Shown in pieces: positions 24,606 through 32,886 of a stretch of 64,000 nt of DNA. Position 1 is the stretch's first letter. Every line of letters starts with the position of its first letter. Made by a program: the position numbers and the translations under genes. Under the pieces are notes generated by a model. That model did not search any database and was not told where the DNA came from. It was given only the letters and a program-made list of their open reading frames with translations. This DNA is from Celeribacter halophilus. Lineage in GTDB: Bacteria > Pseudomonadota > Alphaproteobacteria > Rhodobacterales > Rhodobacteraceae. Location of the stretch: NCBI RefSeq assembly GCF_900114135.1, contig NZ_FORY01000012.1, forward strand, positions 1 through 64,000, in the 5' to 3' direction.

Positions 24606-25274
24606 CTAGGCCGCATCTTCTGACATTCGCGCTATGGCTTGCGCCAAGACCGTCGCGGCGCGCACTCCGTCGATCAATTTCACTCCGGTCTGATGCGATA
24701 GTGTGCCGTAATGGCCCGACATACCGGCGCATCCCAGAATGACTGTTTTGGCACCATCGCGGCTCATGATCTGAATTTCCGAGGCCAGATGCTCCAGCGT
24801 TTCGGCGCGTCCTTCTTCGACATCAAGCACAGGTATGCCGCTCGCCCTGACCCCGAGGCTGCGTGCGGTAAAGCCCTGTTGCCGGATATTGGTTTCGATC
24901 ACGGGGACAGAGACATCAAGCGTTGTGACGACGCCGAAGCGGTCGCCGGACAAAATCGCCATATGATAGGCGGCTTGTCCGATCCCGATCACCGGACAGT
25001 GAGCCGCCTCGCGCATTTCTTCGAGACCAGTGTCATCAAAACAGGCGATGATGATGACATCCACCGCCTCGGCCCGGGCCTGTGGCAGGAGGGCCAGTTG
25101 ACCGGCGAGTGCGGTTGCGCCGTCTTCGGGGCCTTGGATGGCAGGTGGTCCGTCATGGTTGGTCCAGCCCAAAACCTCCGCCTCAGGCAACATCGCCCGC
25201 GCCGTAGCGACCACGCTGTCGGTCATTGCCTCGGTGGAATTGGGGTTGAGAAAGAGCAGCTTCACCTCACACAC
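24606..25274 (-). CDS. Asp/Glu/hydantoin racemase-family protein
   Basis: 222 residues with family landmarks LFLNPNSTEAMTDSV at the N-terminus, a first catalytic Cys in IIACFDD (near residue 78) and a second in VILGCAGMSG (near residue 184). Enzymes of this family racemise hydantoins, allantoin or amino acids by a two-cysteine mechanism. The start overlaps the last permease gene by eight bases (GTG 25274; a GTG at 25265 is possible). Association with an ABC importer suggests that the enzyme acts on the imported compound, perhaps a hydantoin or related amide. Confidence 0.8.
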   Translation of the reverse strand: MCEVKLLFLNPNSTEAMTDSVVATARAMLPEAEVLGWTNHDGPPAIQGPEDGATALAGQLALLPQARAEAVDVIIIACFDDTGLEEMREAAHCPVIGIGQAAYHMAILSGDRFGVVTTLDVSVPVIETNIRQQGFTARSLGVRASGIPVLDVEEGRAETLEHLASEIQIMSRDGAKTVILGCAGMSGHYGTLSHQTGVKLIDGVRAATVLAQAIARMSEDAA

Positions 25275-26103
25275 CTTTGCCCGCGTCTGAGCCGAACCGT
25301 GCGCGACGTTTGCCCATGATCCAGACGGTCAGAAGAAACGCCCCGATGATCAAGAGCGAGAACAACGTGGTGAGTGTGCCAAGCGCGTAAATCACCGGTG
25401 TGGTCACATTGGTCGTCATGCCAAAGATTTCCAGTGGCAGGGTGTTGTAGGAGCCGGAGGTCAAAAGTGTGCGGGCAAATTCGTCATAGGACAGGGTGAA
25501 CCCGAACAGGGCGACCCCGATCAGAGAGGGCGCAATGATCGGCAGCACGACATAGCGCACGGTTTGCCACGGAGATGCACCTTGATCGCGGGCAGCTTCT
25601 TCAAAGGATTTGTCAAAGCGGTTGAACACGGCAAACATGATCAGAAGACCGAAGGGCAGGGTCCATGTGAGCTGGGAGCCGAAGCCGGATGTCGCCCAGT
25701 GAATCTTCAGCCCGAACTGGTTGAAAATGAGCCCCACGCCCAGAGAGATCAGGATTGAAGGGATCACCAGCGAGGCGATGATGAGGTAGAACAGGATGCC
25801 GGAGCCGTAGAACCGTTTGCGAAAGGCAAACCCGCCCATCACCGACACGGTCACAGTGGTCACCATGACCATCAGCCCCAAGACCAGAGACCGCCGGAAC
25901 GCGCCCCAGATGTCACCGACAGCCTGTTCCATATAGAGTTCGCGGAACCAGTTCAAAGAGACGCCCCGCATCGGGAAGGTGAGACCACCCTCCGGCCCTT
26001 GAAACGACAGGATGCCGATGGTGAGGGTGGGGCCGTAGAGAAACAGGATAAAGAGCGCGAAAAAGGCGGTCAGCACATAGAAGGATTTGGTTCTCTTTTC
26101 CAT
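25267..26103 (-). CDS. ABC transporter permease (PotC-like)
   Basis: 278 residues, six membrane segments, with the permease EAA loop (EEAARDQGASPWQTVRYVVLPIIAPSLIG, about residues 172-200) that contacts the ATPase. It pairs with the adjacent permease in a polyamine/opine/mineral-type importer. It starts three bases after the end of the upstream permease gene. The C-terminus is basic. Confidence 0.93.
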   Translation of the reverse strand: MEKRTKSFYVLTAFFALFILFLYGPTLTIGILSFQGPEGGLTFPMRGVSLNWFRELYMEQAVGDIWGAFRRSLVLGLMVMVTTVTVSVMGGFAFRKRFYGSGILFYLIIASLVIPSILISLGVGLIFNQFGLKIHWATSGFGSQLTWTLPFGLLIMFAVFNRFDKSFEEAARDQGASPWQTVRYVVLPIIAPSLIGVALFGFTLSYDEFARTLLTSGSYNTLPLEIFGMTTNVTTPVIYALGTLTTLFSLLIIGAFLLTVWIMGKRRARFGSDAGKGV

Positions 26104-26106
26104 CGT

Positions 26107-26961
26107 TCAAAGCTCCTTCCGGATGTCGACAAAGCGCAGGAGGATGCCGATGACGATTAGCACGGTGATCAGGAGGATCACGGCTGTCGCTGCGGCGGAG
26201 GGGTATTGCAAAAGCGCGATGTCATTGGAGATCAGCCGTCCGACATTGGCCTTTTGGGATCCCGACATGAAGCGAACGGTGATGAAATCGCCCATCACAA
26301 GGGTCAGCACAAAGATCGTTCCGATCATGATGCCCGGCTTGGTCAGAGGGAAAATCACATGGATCAGGGTCTGAAATCCGCTCGCTCCGTTGTCGCGGGC
26401 CGCTTCGATCAGGCTATGGTCGATCCGCGTCATCGTGTTGAAAATCGGCACAACCATGAACAGCGTGTAAAGGTGGACGAAGGCGAGGATCACCGAAAAA
26501 TCCGAATACAACAGCCATTCAAGCGGCTGGTCGATGATGCCCCAGGATTGCAGCGCACTGTTGGCGATGCCGTTGCGCCCGAGGAAGGGAATCCATGAGA
26601 TCATGCGGATGATATTCGAGGTCCAGAACGGGATCGTGCAGAGCAGGAATAGCGCGATCTGCATGGTTTGGCTGCGGATGTGAAAGGCCAGATAATAGGC
26701 GACCGTAAATCCGATCGCGAGGGTCATCGCCCATGTGATCAAGGCGTATTTGAACGTCGCAAAGAACACCTTGTAGGTCACGGGCGAGCCGAAAAGGAAT
26801 TGGTAGTTTTCAAGGGAAAAGGCGGGGATGATTGAAAATTCGGTTGCTTGCCAGAAACTCACCACCACGATGGTGATGATCGGCAGGATCAGAAACCCGA
26901 TCAGGATCAGGGTGAGAGGCGAGGCCTGAAGCCAGCCCTGTATGTGACGGTTTTTGAGCAT
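26107..26961 (-). CDS. ABC transporter permease (PotB-like)
   Basis: 284 residues from ATG 26961 (MLKNRHIQGWLQASPL), preceded by AGAAGG. A longer frame to 27102 would overlap the binding-protein gene and lacks family sequence. Six hydrophobic segments; EAA loop EAARDNGASGFQTLIHVIFPLTKPGI in the second half. Together with the downstream permease it forms the channel. It follows the binding-protein gene after a 91-base spacer holding two hairpins. Confidence 0.92.
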   Translation of the reverse strand: MLKNRHIQGWLQASPLTLILIGFLILPIITIVVVSFWQATEFSIIPAFSLENYQFLFGSPVTYKVFFATFKYALITWAMTLAIGFTVAYYLAFHIRSQTMQIALFLLCTIPFWTSNIIRMISWIPFLGRNGIANSALQSWGIIDQPLEWLLYSDFSVILAFVHLYTLFMVVPIFNTMTRIDHSLIEAARDNGASGFQTLIHVIFPLTKPGIMIGTIFVLTLVMGDFITVRFMSGSQKANVGRLISNDIALLQYPSAAATAVILLITVLIVIGILLRFVDIRKEL

Positions 26962-27002
26962 CGCGCGCCTTCTTGCTTTTCGAAATGTCGCGGGGGAGGA
27001 AG

Positions 27003-27050
27003 CGTGCGGACCCAAAGGCCCGCACGAAGAGAGGGGCATGCCCCTCATGT
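27003..27050 (-). repeat. Paired hairpins after the binding-protein gene
   Basis: On the minus strand, just after the binding-protein stop, GAGGGGCATGCCCCTC is a self-complementary hairpin and GTGCGG..CCGCAC (about 27005-27026) is a second stem around GCCTTTGGGT. Neither has a T-run. Hairpins here commonly protect the upstream mRNA or reduce read-through, giving more binding protein than permease. Confidence 0.5.
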
Positions 27051-27052
27051 CA

Positions 27053-28318
27053 TCAGGACGCGATGAATTCGTTCCACTTGCGGACCATATATTGGTTCTC
27101 ATCCATCACGGCGTTCCAGCAGGCGACATGGCCCATCCGGTCGTAGAAGGAGCCACCGTCGCGGGTCTCGCCCGCTTGTGCCAGTGTGTCACCGGTGGGA
27201 GAGGTGATGATGTCGGTGGCTGGCTTGCCCTCGAACCAGTAGCCCCATTCGTTTTCCGTCATGAACTCTTTCGAGGTCTCCGGCACGGCAGAGTAATAGC
27301 CCTGACGCATCAGATAGCCGCCGACCCAACCGGAGAGATACCAGTTGATGTATTCATAAGCCGCATCCAGCGCCATGCCCGACAGGTTCGCGGAAAGGCC
27401 AATGCCGCCGCCCCAGCTGCGATAGCCCTCCTTGAGCGGCTGGTAGACGCAGGGAATACCGCGGGATTTCACGGCGGTGATGGCGGGCGACCACATGGAC
27501 TGGATCACTACTTCGCCGGAGGCCATGAGGTTCACGGATTCGTCGAAGGTTTTCCAGAAAGCGCGGAACTGGCCGTTTTTCTTGGCTTCGGTGAAGATCG
27601 CAAAGGTCTTGTCGATCTCCTCGCGGGTCATGTTGCCCTTGTCGCCATACTGGACTTCACCCATCGCCTCGCAGACCATGGCCATATCCATGATGCCGAT
27701 GGAGGAAATGTCGAGAAGGGAGGCTTTGCCCTTGAATTCAGGGTTCAGAAGCTCGGCCCATGTCTCGATCGGACGCCCGATCAGGTCGGGGCGGATGCCC
27801 AGCGTGTCGGCGTTGTAGATCGTCGGGATCAGCGTCATCCAGTTGGTCTGTTCCGTGGCAAAGGTCTTGGAGCCTTCGCCTTCGACGAAACCGACGGTAT
27901 GCGGCGCGGTGCCTTGGGCGAGTGTGCTTTCCGGTGTCAGGCGGCCATCTTTGAAAATGCCGACGATCTTGTCGTAATTCTTGATTTTCGAGACATCCAT
28001 TGCCTGAAGGTTGCCGGTCGGCCAGACCTTTTTACAAATCCAGTATTCAATGTCGGCGATGTCGAAACTGTCCGGCTGGGTGGCAGCTCGCTGGGTCACG
28101 GAATCGGAATCCAGAGCGGTCATCTCAAGCGTAAACCCGAGGTCTTCCTTCACCTTTTGTCCGACGTCGTTGAGATTGGACACACCGGTGCCGAACTGGC
28201 GCAGGGTGATGTCCTTGATTTCCTGTGCCCAGACCATAGGGGCCGGAATAGCAGAGGCCGCAGCGGCAGCCGCGCCGCCTTTAAGCACAGCGCGACGGCT
28301 GTAACGCATTTTAGACAT
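27053..28318 (-). CDS. ABC transporter substrate-binding protein (PotD-like, Tat-exported)
   Basis: 421 residues with a twin-arginine signal: SRRAVLKGG near residue 7, then an Ala-rich stretch and a cleavage-like MVWAQ near residue 31. The mature part matches COG0687-type solute-binding proteins of polyamine and opine importers. It captures the substrate in the periplasm; the ligand cannot be deduced. Tat export implies folding before export. It is the second gene of the operon after the ATPase. Confidence 0.88.
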   Translation of the reverse strand: MSKMRYSRRAVLKGGAAAAAASAIPAPMVWAQEIKDITLRQFGTGVSNLNDVGQKVKEDLGFTLEMTALDSDSVTQRAATQPDSFDIADIEYWICKKVWPTGNLQAMDVSKIKNYDKIVGIFKDGRLTPESTLAQGTAPHTVGFVEGEGSKTFATEQTNWMTLIPTIYNADTLGIRPDLIGRPIETWAELLNPEFKGKASLLDISSIGIMDMAMVCEAMGEVQYGDKGNMTREEIDKTFAIFTEAKKNGQFRAFWKTFDESVNLMASGEVVIQSMWSPAITAVKSRGIPCVYQPLKEGYRSWGGGIGLSANLSGMALDAAYEYINWYLSGWVGGYLMRQGYYSAVPETSKEFMTENEWGYWFEGKPATDIITSPTGDTLAQAGETRDGGSFYDRMGHVACWNAVMDENQYMVRKWNEFIAS

Positions 28319-28350
28319 GAGGATAGTCCCTTGTTGGAAAGGTTGGAGGT

Positions 28351-29325
28351 TTAAGCTTGGAGGCGGTGTAGCCGCCCCTCGTCCCAGGCAAGGCGCACGG
28401 CATCACCCGGGTTTTTGGGAGAAAGGAAAAACTGTTCTTCGGGCACGAGGGCGAGAACCTCTTCGCCATGATCGGTCATCGAGGTCATGGCCACATGCGC
28501 GCCCTGATATTCGACCGAGGTGACCGTGGCGGGCAATCCGGCCTCGCCCAGTAGAACCTCGTCGGCCCGTAGCGCCACTTTGGCCCCTTCGAGAGAAATC
28601 ACGTTGTGACCGCCCATGAAACGGGCAACGAATTCCGTCTTCGGGGTGTTCCAGACTTCGCGTGCGGGACCGGCTTGTTCAATCACGGCATTGTTCATCA
28701 CCACGATCTCGTCGGCCAGAGCGAGGGCTTCATCCTGCCCGTGGGTCACATGCAGGAAGGTGATGCCCAACTCGCGCTGGATCCGTTTGAGCTCGGCACG
28801 CACTTTGATGCGCAGGAACGGATCAAGCGCCGACAGCGGCTCATCCAGCAAAAGCACCCGCGGTTTTGTCACCAGCGCACGAGCCAATGCAACGCGTTGC
28901 TGTTGTCCGCCCGAAAGCTGTGCGGGCAGGCGATCCGCAAAATCGGTCATATGGACCAGCTCCAGCATCTCACCTGCGGCCTTGTTGCGCTCGGCCTTGT
29001 CGACACCCTTCATCCGCAGCGAAAAGGCCACGTTGTCGCGCACGTTCAGATGCGGAAACAGGGCGTAGCTTTGAAACATCATCGCCGTGCCCCGCTTGGC
29101 CGGCGGCAGATGCGAAATGTCGAATCCGTCCAACAGGATAGAGCCGTCGGAGACGCTTTCATGACCTGCAATCATCCGCAAGGTCGTGGATTTGCCACAG
29201 CCTGAGGGGCCGAGCAGGCACACATATGTGCCGTTTTGGAACACGTAATTGATCGAGTCCACGGCGGTGGTGACGCCATAGCGCTTGGTCAGCGTCACAA
29301 GTTCCAGGTCTTTACCAGTGCGCAT
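28351..29325 (-). CDS. ABC transporter ATPase (PotA-like)
   Basis: 324 residues: Walker [10 protein letters not shown] (about 38-46), signature LSGGQQQRVALARAL, Walker B VLLLDEPLSALDPFLR, H-loop HVTHGQDEA, and a C-terminal TOBE-type domain. It energises the importer encoded downstream and is the first gene of the leftward operon, divergent from the GntR regulator. Confidence 0.94.
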   Translation of the reverse strand: MRTGKDLELVTLTKRYGVTTAVDSINYVFQNGTYVCLLGPSGCGKSTTLRMIAGHESVSDGSILLDGFDISHLPPAKRGTAMMFQSYALFPHLNVRDNVAFSLRMKGVDKAERNKAAGEMLELVHMTDFADRLPAQLSGGQQQRVALARALVTKPRVLLLDEPLSALDPFLRIKVRAELKRIQRELGITFLHVTHGQDEALALADEIVVMNNAVIEQAGPAREVWNTPKTEFVARFMGGHNVISLEGAKVALRADEVLLGEAGLPATVTSVEYQGAHVAMTSMTDHGEEVLALVPEEQFFLSPKNPGDAVRLAWDEGRLHRLQA

Positions 29326-29570
29326 ATCTCACCCGTTTTTGCGTTTTGATGACTTAACGCTTGTCCGGTTTTCTGCGCAGGCGAAGCGATTTTCGCGTTT
29401 GCAGCGGCGCGGGTCATGAAATGCCTGTAGTTTGTGCGCGTCGTACATAAGAGTGCATTAATTATGCGCTAATTTTGTATACAATCTCGTAAACAATATT
29501 ATTTCCCCTCCAGACTTGAGAATCAGACCCGAGGGCTGAAAGTGGTCCGGTATTTAGTTTGAGGGATAAA
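29326..29570. promoter_or_regulatory. Divergent control region of the ABC operon and gntR
   Basis: 245 bases between the divergent starts. TTGTATACAA (29475-29484) is a perfect 10-bp palindrome matching the style of operators bound by FCD-type GntR regulators, so it is a candidate autoregulatory site. GCATTAATTATGC (about 29455-29467) is an imperfect palindrome just to its left. Promoter boxes were not assigned with confidence. Confidence 0.55.
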
Positions 29571-30260
29571 ATGATGCAGGGTCAGGCGGAGCAGCGCGAA
29601 AGTGGCAGCACCAGAGTGGCGGAGAGCCTTGCGATGGCCATTCACGAACACCGCCTGTCTCCGGGCATGAAGCTTAGCGAAGATGAGGTCGGCGAAATAT
29701 ATGGCGTCAGTCGGACAGTTGTCCGCGCCGCACTGCAGCAACTGGCCCATGACCGGCTGGTGGAACTCAAGCGCAACAGAGGAGCTTTCGTCGCGCAACC
29801 CTCCGTGAAAGAGGCCCGTGAGGTGTTCGAGGCGCGCGCGCTACTGGAACCTCGCACCGCCAAATCCGCCGCGGAACGTGCGACGCCCGAGGACATCAAG
29901 GTTTTGCAAAATCATATCGACGAAGAGCATGAGGCTTTGGAGGCGGGCGATACGGGGCGGGCACTGCATCTTTCAGGGATGTTCCATATCGAGATCGCGC
30001 GTATCGCGGACCAGACGACCATTGCAGATTTCATCACGCAGCTTGTGTCGCGCTCCTCACTGATCATCGCTCTGTATTGGCAGCGGCGCACGGCGCTGTG
30101 CGAAAGTCATGCGCATGATGCGCTGATCAAGGCACTGGCCCGTCATGATGGCGCGGCGGCAGAAGAGTTGATGCAGCATCACCTGCTGGACCTGTTGACC
30201 TCGCTTGACCTGCGCGACCAGCCCTCTGTGCCGCGCTCCCTGAAGGAGGCACTCAATTGA
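29571..30260 (+). CDS. GntR-family regulator, FCD domain
   Basis: 229 residues: an N-terminal winged helix (GMKLSEDEVGEIYGVSRTVVRAALQQLAHDRLVELKRNRGAFVAQP) and a helical FCD effector domain with metal-binding-type His residues (FHIEIARI, HAHDALIKAL, HHLLDLL). Start chosen at ATG 29571 with GAGGG at 29561-29565 (a second ATG follows at 29574); a TTG at 29559 is in frame but unsupported. It probably controls the divergent ABC operon. Confidence 0.92.
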   Translation: MMQGQAEQRESGSTRVAESLAMAIHEHRLSPGMKLSEDEVGEIYGVSRTVVRAALQQLAHDRLVELKRNRGAFVAQPSVKEAREVFEARALLEPRTAKSAAERATPEDIKVLQNHIDEEHEALEAGDTGRALHLSGMFHIEIARIADQTTIADFITQLVSRSSLIIALYWQRRTALCESHAHDALIKALARHDGAAAEELMQHHLLDLLTSLDLRDQPSVPRSLKEALN

Positions 30261-31090
30261 TCCTGCGCACCGCACAAAGCGAAGATGTTGCCGCCATGCT
30301 GGACTGGGCCGCCAGCGAAGGCTGGAATCCGGGGCTGGAAGATGCGGAGGCTTTTGCTTGCGCCGATGCTGACGGTTTCTTCGTGGCCGAGAAAAAGGGC
30401 GGCTTGGCGGCGGCGATTTCCGTAGTTAATCACAGTCCGGGTTTTGCCTTTCTGGGGCTGTATATCTGTCGCCCGAATTATCGCGGACGTGGTATTGGCC
30501 TCAAGCTCTGGAGCCACGCGCTGGATCATGCGGGGGACCGGACCGTGGGGCTGGATGGCGTTGCCGAGCAACAGGCCAATTATGCCAAATCCGGTTTTGT
30601 GAAAACGGGAGAAACCATCCGCTTTGAAGGACCGGTGCCGGACATCGCCGTCGAAGGGCTGCGCCTTTTGGGGCCACGCGAGGCAGCCAATCTCGGGCAG
30701 CTTGATCTTTTGGCCAATGGTTTCTTGCGTCCACGTTTCCTGTCGTCATGGCTCGTGAATACTGAGACGCGGTGCACCGTTGTGCTGGACGGAGCTGAGG
30801 GGCCGGTCGGTTTCGCCACCGCGCGGCTGTGTCATTACGGCTGCAAGGTCGGGCCGCTGATCGCGCCGACGGCTGAGGCGGCCTTGGAGTTGATGTCGGC
30901 TGCGACCCGTGCGCTGGGCCAGTCTCATGCCATTCTCGATGTGCCGGGGGCGCAAAGCGGGTTCTGTGACACGCTTGTATCTTTGGGCTGGCAAGCCACG
31001 TTTGAAACCGCGCGCATGTATCGCGGGACGCCACCTCAACCCGCCCACCCCGAATCCTTGTTCGGCGTCGCGACGCTTGAGCTTGGCTGA
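30257..31090 (+). CDS. GNAT-family acetyltransferase, two-domain
   Basis: 277 residues from TTG 30257, which overlaps the gntR stop (TTGA) and follows GGAGG at 30244-30248. The N-terminal half is a GNAT fold with the acetyl-CoA loop RPNYRGRGIGLKLW (about residues 74-87). The C-terminal half is a second, degenerate GNAT-like domain. The substrate is unknown. Coupling to gntR suggests that it belongs to the same catabolic unit as the ABC operon. Confidence 0.8.
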   Translation: MILRTAQSEDVAAMLDWAASEGWNPGLEDAEAFACADADGFFVAEKKGGLAAAISVVNHSPGFAFLGLYICRPNYRGRGIGLKLWSHALDHAGDRTVGLDGVAEQQANYAKSGFVKTGETIRFEGPVPDIAVEGLRLLGPREAANLGQLDLLANGFLRPRFLSSWLVNTETRCTVVLDGAEGPVGFATARLCHYGCKVGPLIAPTAEAALELMSAATRALGQSHAILDVPGAQSGFCDTLVSLGWQATFETARMYRGTPPQPAHPESLFGVATLELG

Positions 31091-31132
31091 TCTCGGCGGC
31101 TCTGCCATAAGGCACGCCGAGGGAGAAATGCG

Positions 31133-31819
31133 ATGTTCGATTTGGTGATTTTCGATTGCGACGGTGTCTTGATCGATAGCGAGGTAATTTCTGCGCGGTT
31201 GCTCATTGCCGAATTGGCGAGTCACGGTGTCGAGATTGATACGGCCTATGTGGCGCAGCACTTTTTAGGGCGCAGTTATCCGGTCGTGCTCAAGCAAATC
31301 CGCGAGGAGTTTGGCCTCACTTTGCCCGACGGTTTCGAGGCCGCCTATCGCGCCCGTTTGATCGCCGCATTCCATAAAGAGCTGCGGCCCATTCAAGGGG
31401 TGCGAGAGGTGATCGCGCAGCTTGCGGTGCCCTATGCTCTGGCGACAAGTTCCAGCCCGCCACGGCTTGCGGAGTCGCTCAAGATCGTCAGATTGAACGA
31501 TCTGTTCGAAGGACGCTGCACCACAGCATCCGAAGTATCGCGCGGCAAACCTGCGCCGGATCTCTTTTTGTTGGCGGCGGAGAAAAATCGTGTCGCGCCA
31601 GATCGTTGTCTGGTTATCGAGGACTCGGAGGCGGGTGTTCAGGCCGGTCTTGCCGCAGGGATGACGGTTTGGCGGTTTACCGGCGGAAGCCATCTGGCGG
31701 GGCTTGATCTCGACACGGGTGACGCGGCGCAACCGCACCGGACATTTGCATCTTATGCGGAATTCTTTCATGCTGACCGACAGCTTTTGAAGGAGCATCC
31801 GGCACATGGCCAAAGGTAA
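31133..31819 (+). CDS. HAD-family phosphatase, probably for a sugar or polyol phosphate
   Basis: 228 residues with all HAD motifs: FDCDGVLIDSE (motif I, nucleophile Asp8), ATSSS (II), KPAPD (III) and VIEDSEAGVQAG (IV). A cap domain is inserted after motif I. It is of the beta-phosphoglucomutase/sugar-phosphatase type. It overlaps the following regulator by 14 bases and heads the polyol locus, so it may dephosphorylate a polyol or sugar phosphate; specificity is inferred. Confidence 0.82.
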   Translation: MFDLVIFDCDGVLIDSEVISARLLIAELASHGVEIDTAYVAQHFLGRSYPVVLKQIREEFGLTLPDGFEAAYRARLIAAFHKELRPIQGVREVIAQLAVPYALATSSSPPRLAESLKIVRLNDLFEGRCTTASEVSRGKPAPDLFLLAAEKNRVAPDRCLVIEDSEAGVQAGLAAGMTVWRFTGGSHLAGLDLDTGDAAQPHRTFASYAEFFHADRQLLKEHPAHGQR

Positions 31820-32777
31820 TTTGCACGCGGCATTCGACGACAGCGAGGTCTCGCCACGCGATCTTGCGGCGCGGGCGGCCTGGCTCTCATTCGTTGGCGG
31901 GATGACGCAGGATCAGATCGCGCAAGAACTGGGCATTTCGCGCCAGCGGGCGCAGCGTCTGGTTGCTCGGGCGTCTTCCGAGGGGCTTATTCGCGTGCGT
32001 ATTGATCACCCGATTGCCCGCTGTCTCGAACTGGAGCGCGACCTGAAACGCCGCTTCGGTCTTGAGGCTGCTTGGGTCTCGCCGGGGATCGGGGCGGGGG
32101 CCGATCCGCTGAACGGGCTTGCGCCATTTGTCGCGCCTGTGTTGGAGCGTTTGTTCGATGATGAAACGCCCAAGGTGTTTGCTCTTGGCACGGGGCGGAC
32201 GCTGAAGACCGTGGTGGATCACATGCGCGCCACGGAAGGCGCACATCACAAGCTGGTGTCTCTGATCGGCAATGTTGCGCCCGATGGGTCGGCCTCGTTT
32301 TACGAGGTCATCATGCGATTGGCCGAAAAGACACGCGCGCGCCACTATCCGATGTCTGCACCGGTGGCGGTGCGGGATGCGGAAGAGTTGGCGCTGTATC
32401 GGTCTTTGCCGCATATCAAGGCCGCGCGCAAACTCGCGCAATCTGCCGATCTGGCGATTGCCGGCATCGGCCAGATGGGCAATGACGCGCCGCTCTACAT
32501 GGATGGCTTTCTGACGGCCGAGGAGTTGACGGATTTGCAGACCGCAGGCGGTGTCGGAGAGCTTTGCGGGCACATTTTTGACCGCGAGGGGCGGTATCTC
32601 GACCATCCGGTGAATCACCGCATGGTTGGTGTGCGTGTGCCCGAAGCTGAGATGCCTGTCTATTGTATCGGTGCGGGCAAAAGTAAGGTCACGGCTCTGC
32701 GTGCCGCGCTGGGCGGGGGGCTGATTACGGGCCTTTTCACCGATGAGTGGACGGCCAACACCTTGATTTCAGAGTAG
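31806..32777 (+). CDS. SorC/DeoR-type sugar-binding regulator
   Basis: 323 residues: an N-terminal helix-turn-helix (SFVGGMTQDQIAQELGISRQRAQRLVARASSEG, about 31-63) and a SorC-type sugar-binding domain with LGTGRTLK, AIAGIGQMGND-like AIAGIGQMGND and VYCIGAGKSK. Members bind phosphorylated sugars and control polyol catabolism. It lies directly upstream of the polyol transporter operon and is its likely regulator. It overlaps the HAD gene by 14 bases. Confidence 0.9.
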   Translation: MAKGNLHAAFDDSEVSPRDLAARAAWLSFVGGMTQDQIAQELGISRQRAQRLVARASSEGLIRVRIDHPIARCLELERDLKRRFGLEAAWVSPGIGAGADPLNGLAPFVAPVLERLFDDETPKVFALGTGRTLKTVVDHMRATEGAHHKLVSLIGNVAPDGSASFYEVIMRLAEKTRARHYPMSAPVAVRDAEELALYRSLPHIKAARKLAQSADLAIAGIGQMGNDAPLYMDGFLTAEELTDLQTAGGVGELCGHIFDREGRYLDHPVNHRMVGVRVPEAEMPVYCIGAGKSKVTALRAALGGGLITGLFTDEWTANTLISE

Positions 32778-32812
32778 ACTGACGGACGACGAGGCGGTTT
32801 GAAGAAAGCGTC

Positions 32813-32867
32813 TTGACAGAATTGTGCAGATAAATGAGCATAAGCTCATGATACGGGCAAATGCTCA
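32813..32867 (+). promoter_or_regulatory. Polyol operon promoter/operator region
   Basis: TTGACA (32813-32818) is a consensus -35 box. Downstream are TGAGC-ATAA-GCTCA (32835-32848), a short inverted repeat, and ATGCTCA (32861-32867), which repeats its half-site in inverse orientation. They lie just before the binding-protein ribosome site, where a SorC-type regulator would bind. The -10 box is not clear. Confidence 0.5.
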
Positions 32868-32886
32868 AGTCTAATGGGAGGATACC

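Noticed and set aside
26954-28354. A 466-codon rightward frame over the ABC binding-protein gene
   Set aside because: Antisense shadow of a clear Tat-exported binding protein, with no ribosome site or family resemblance.
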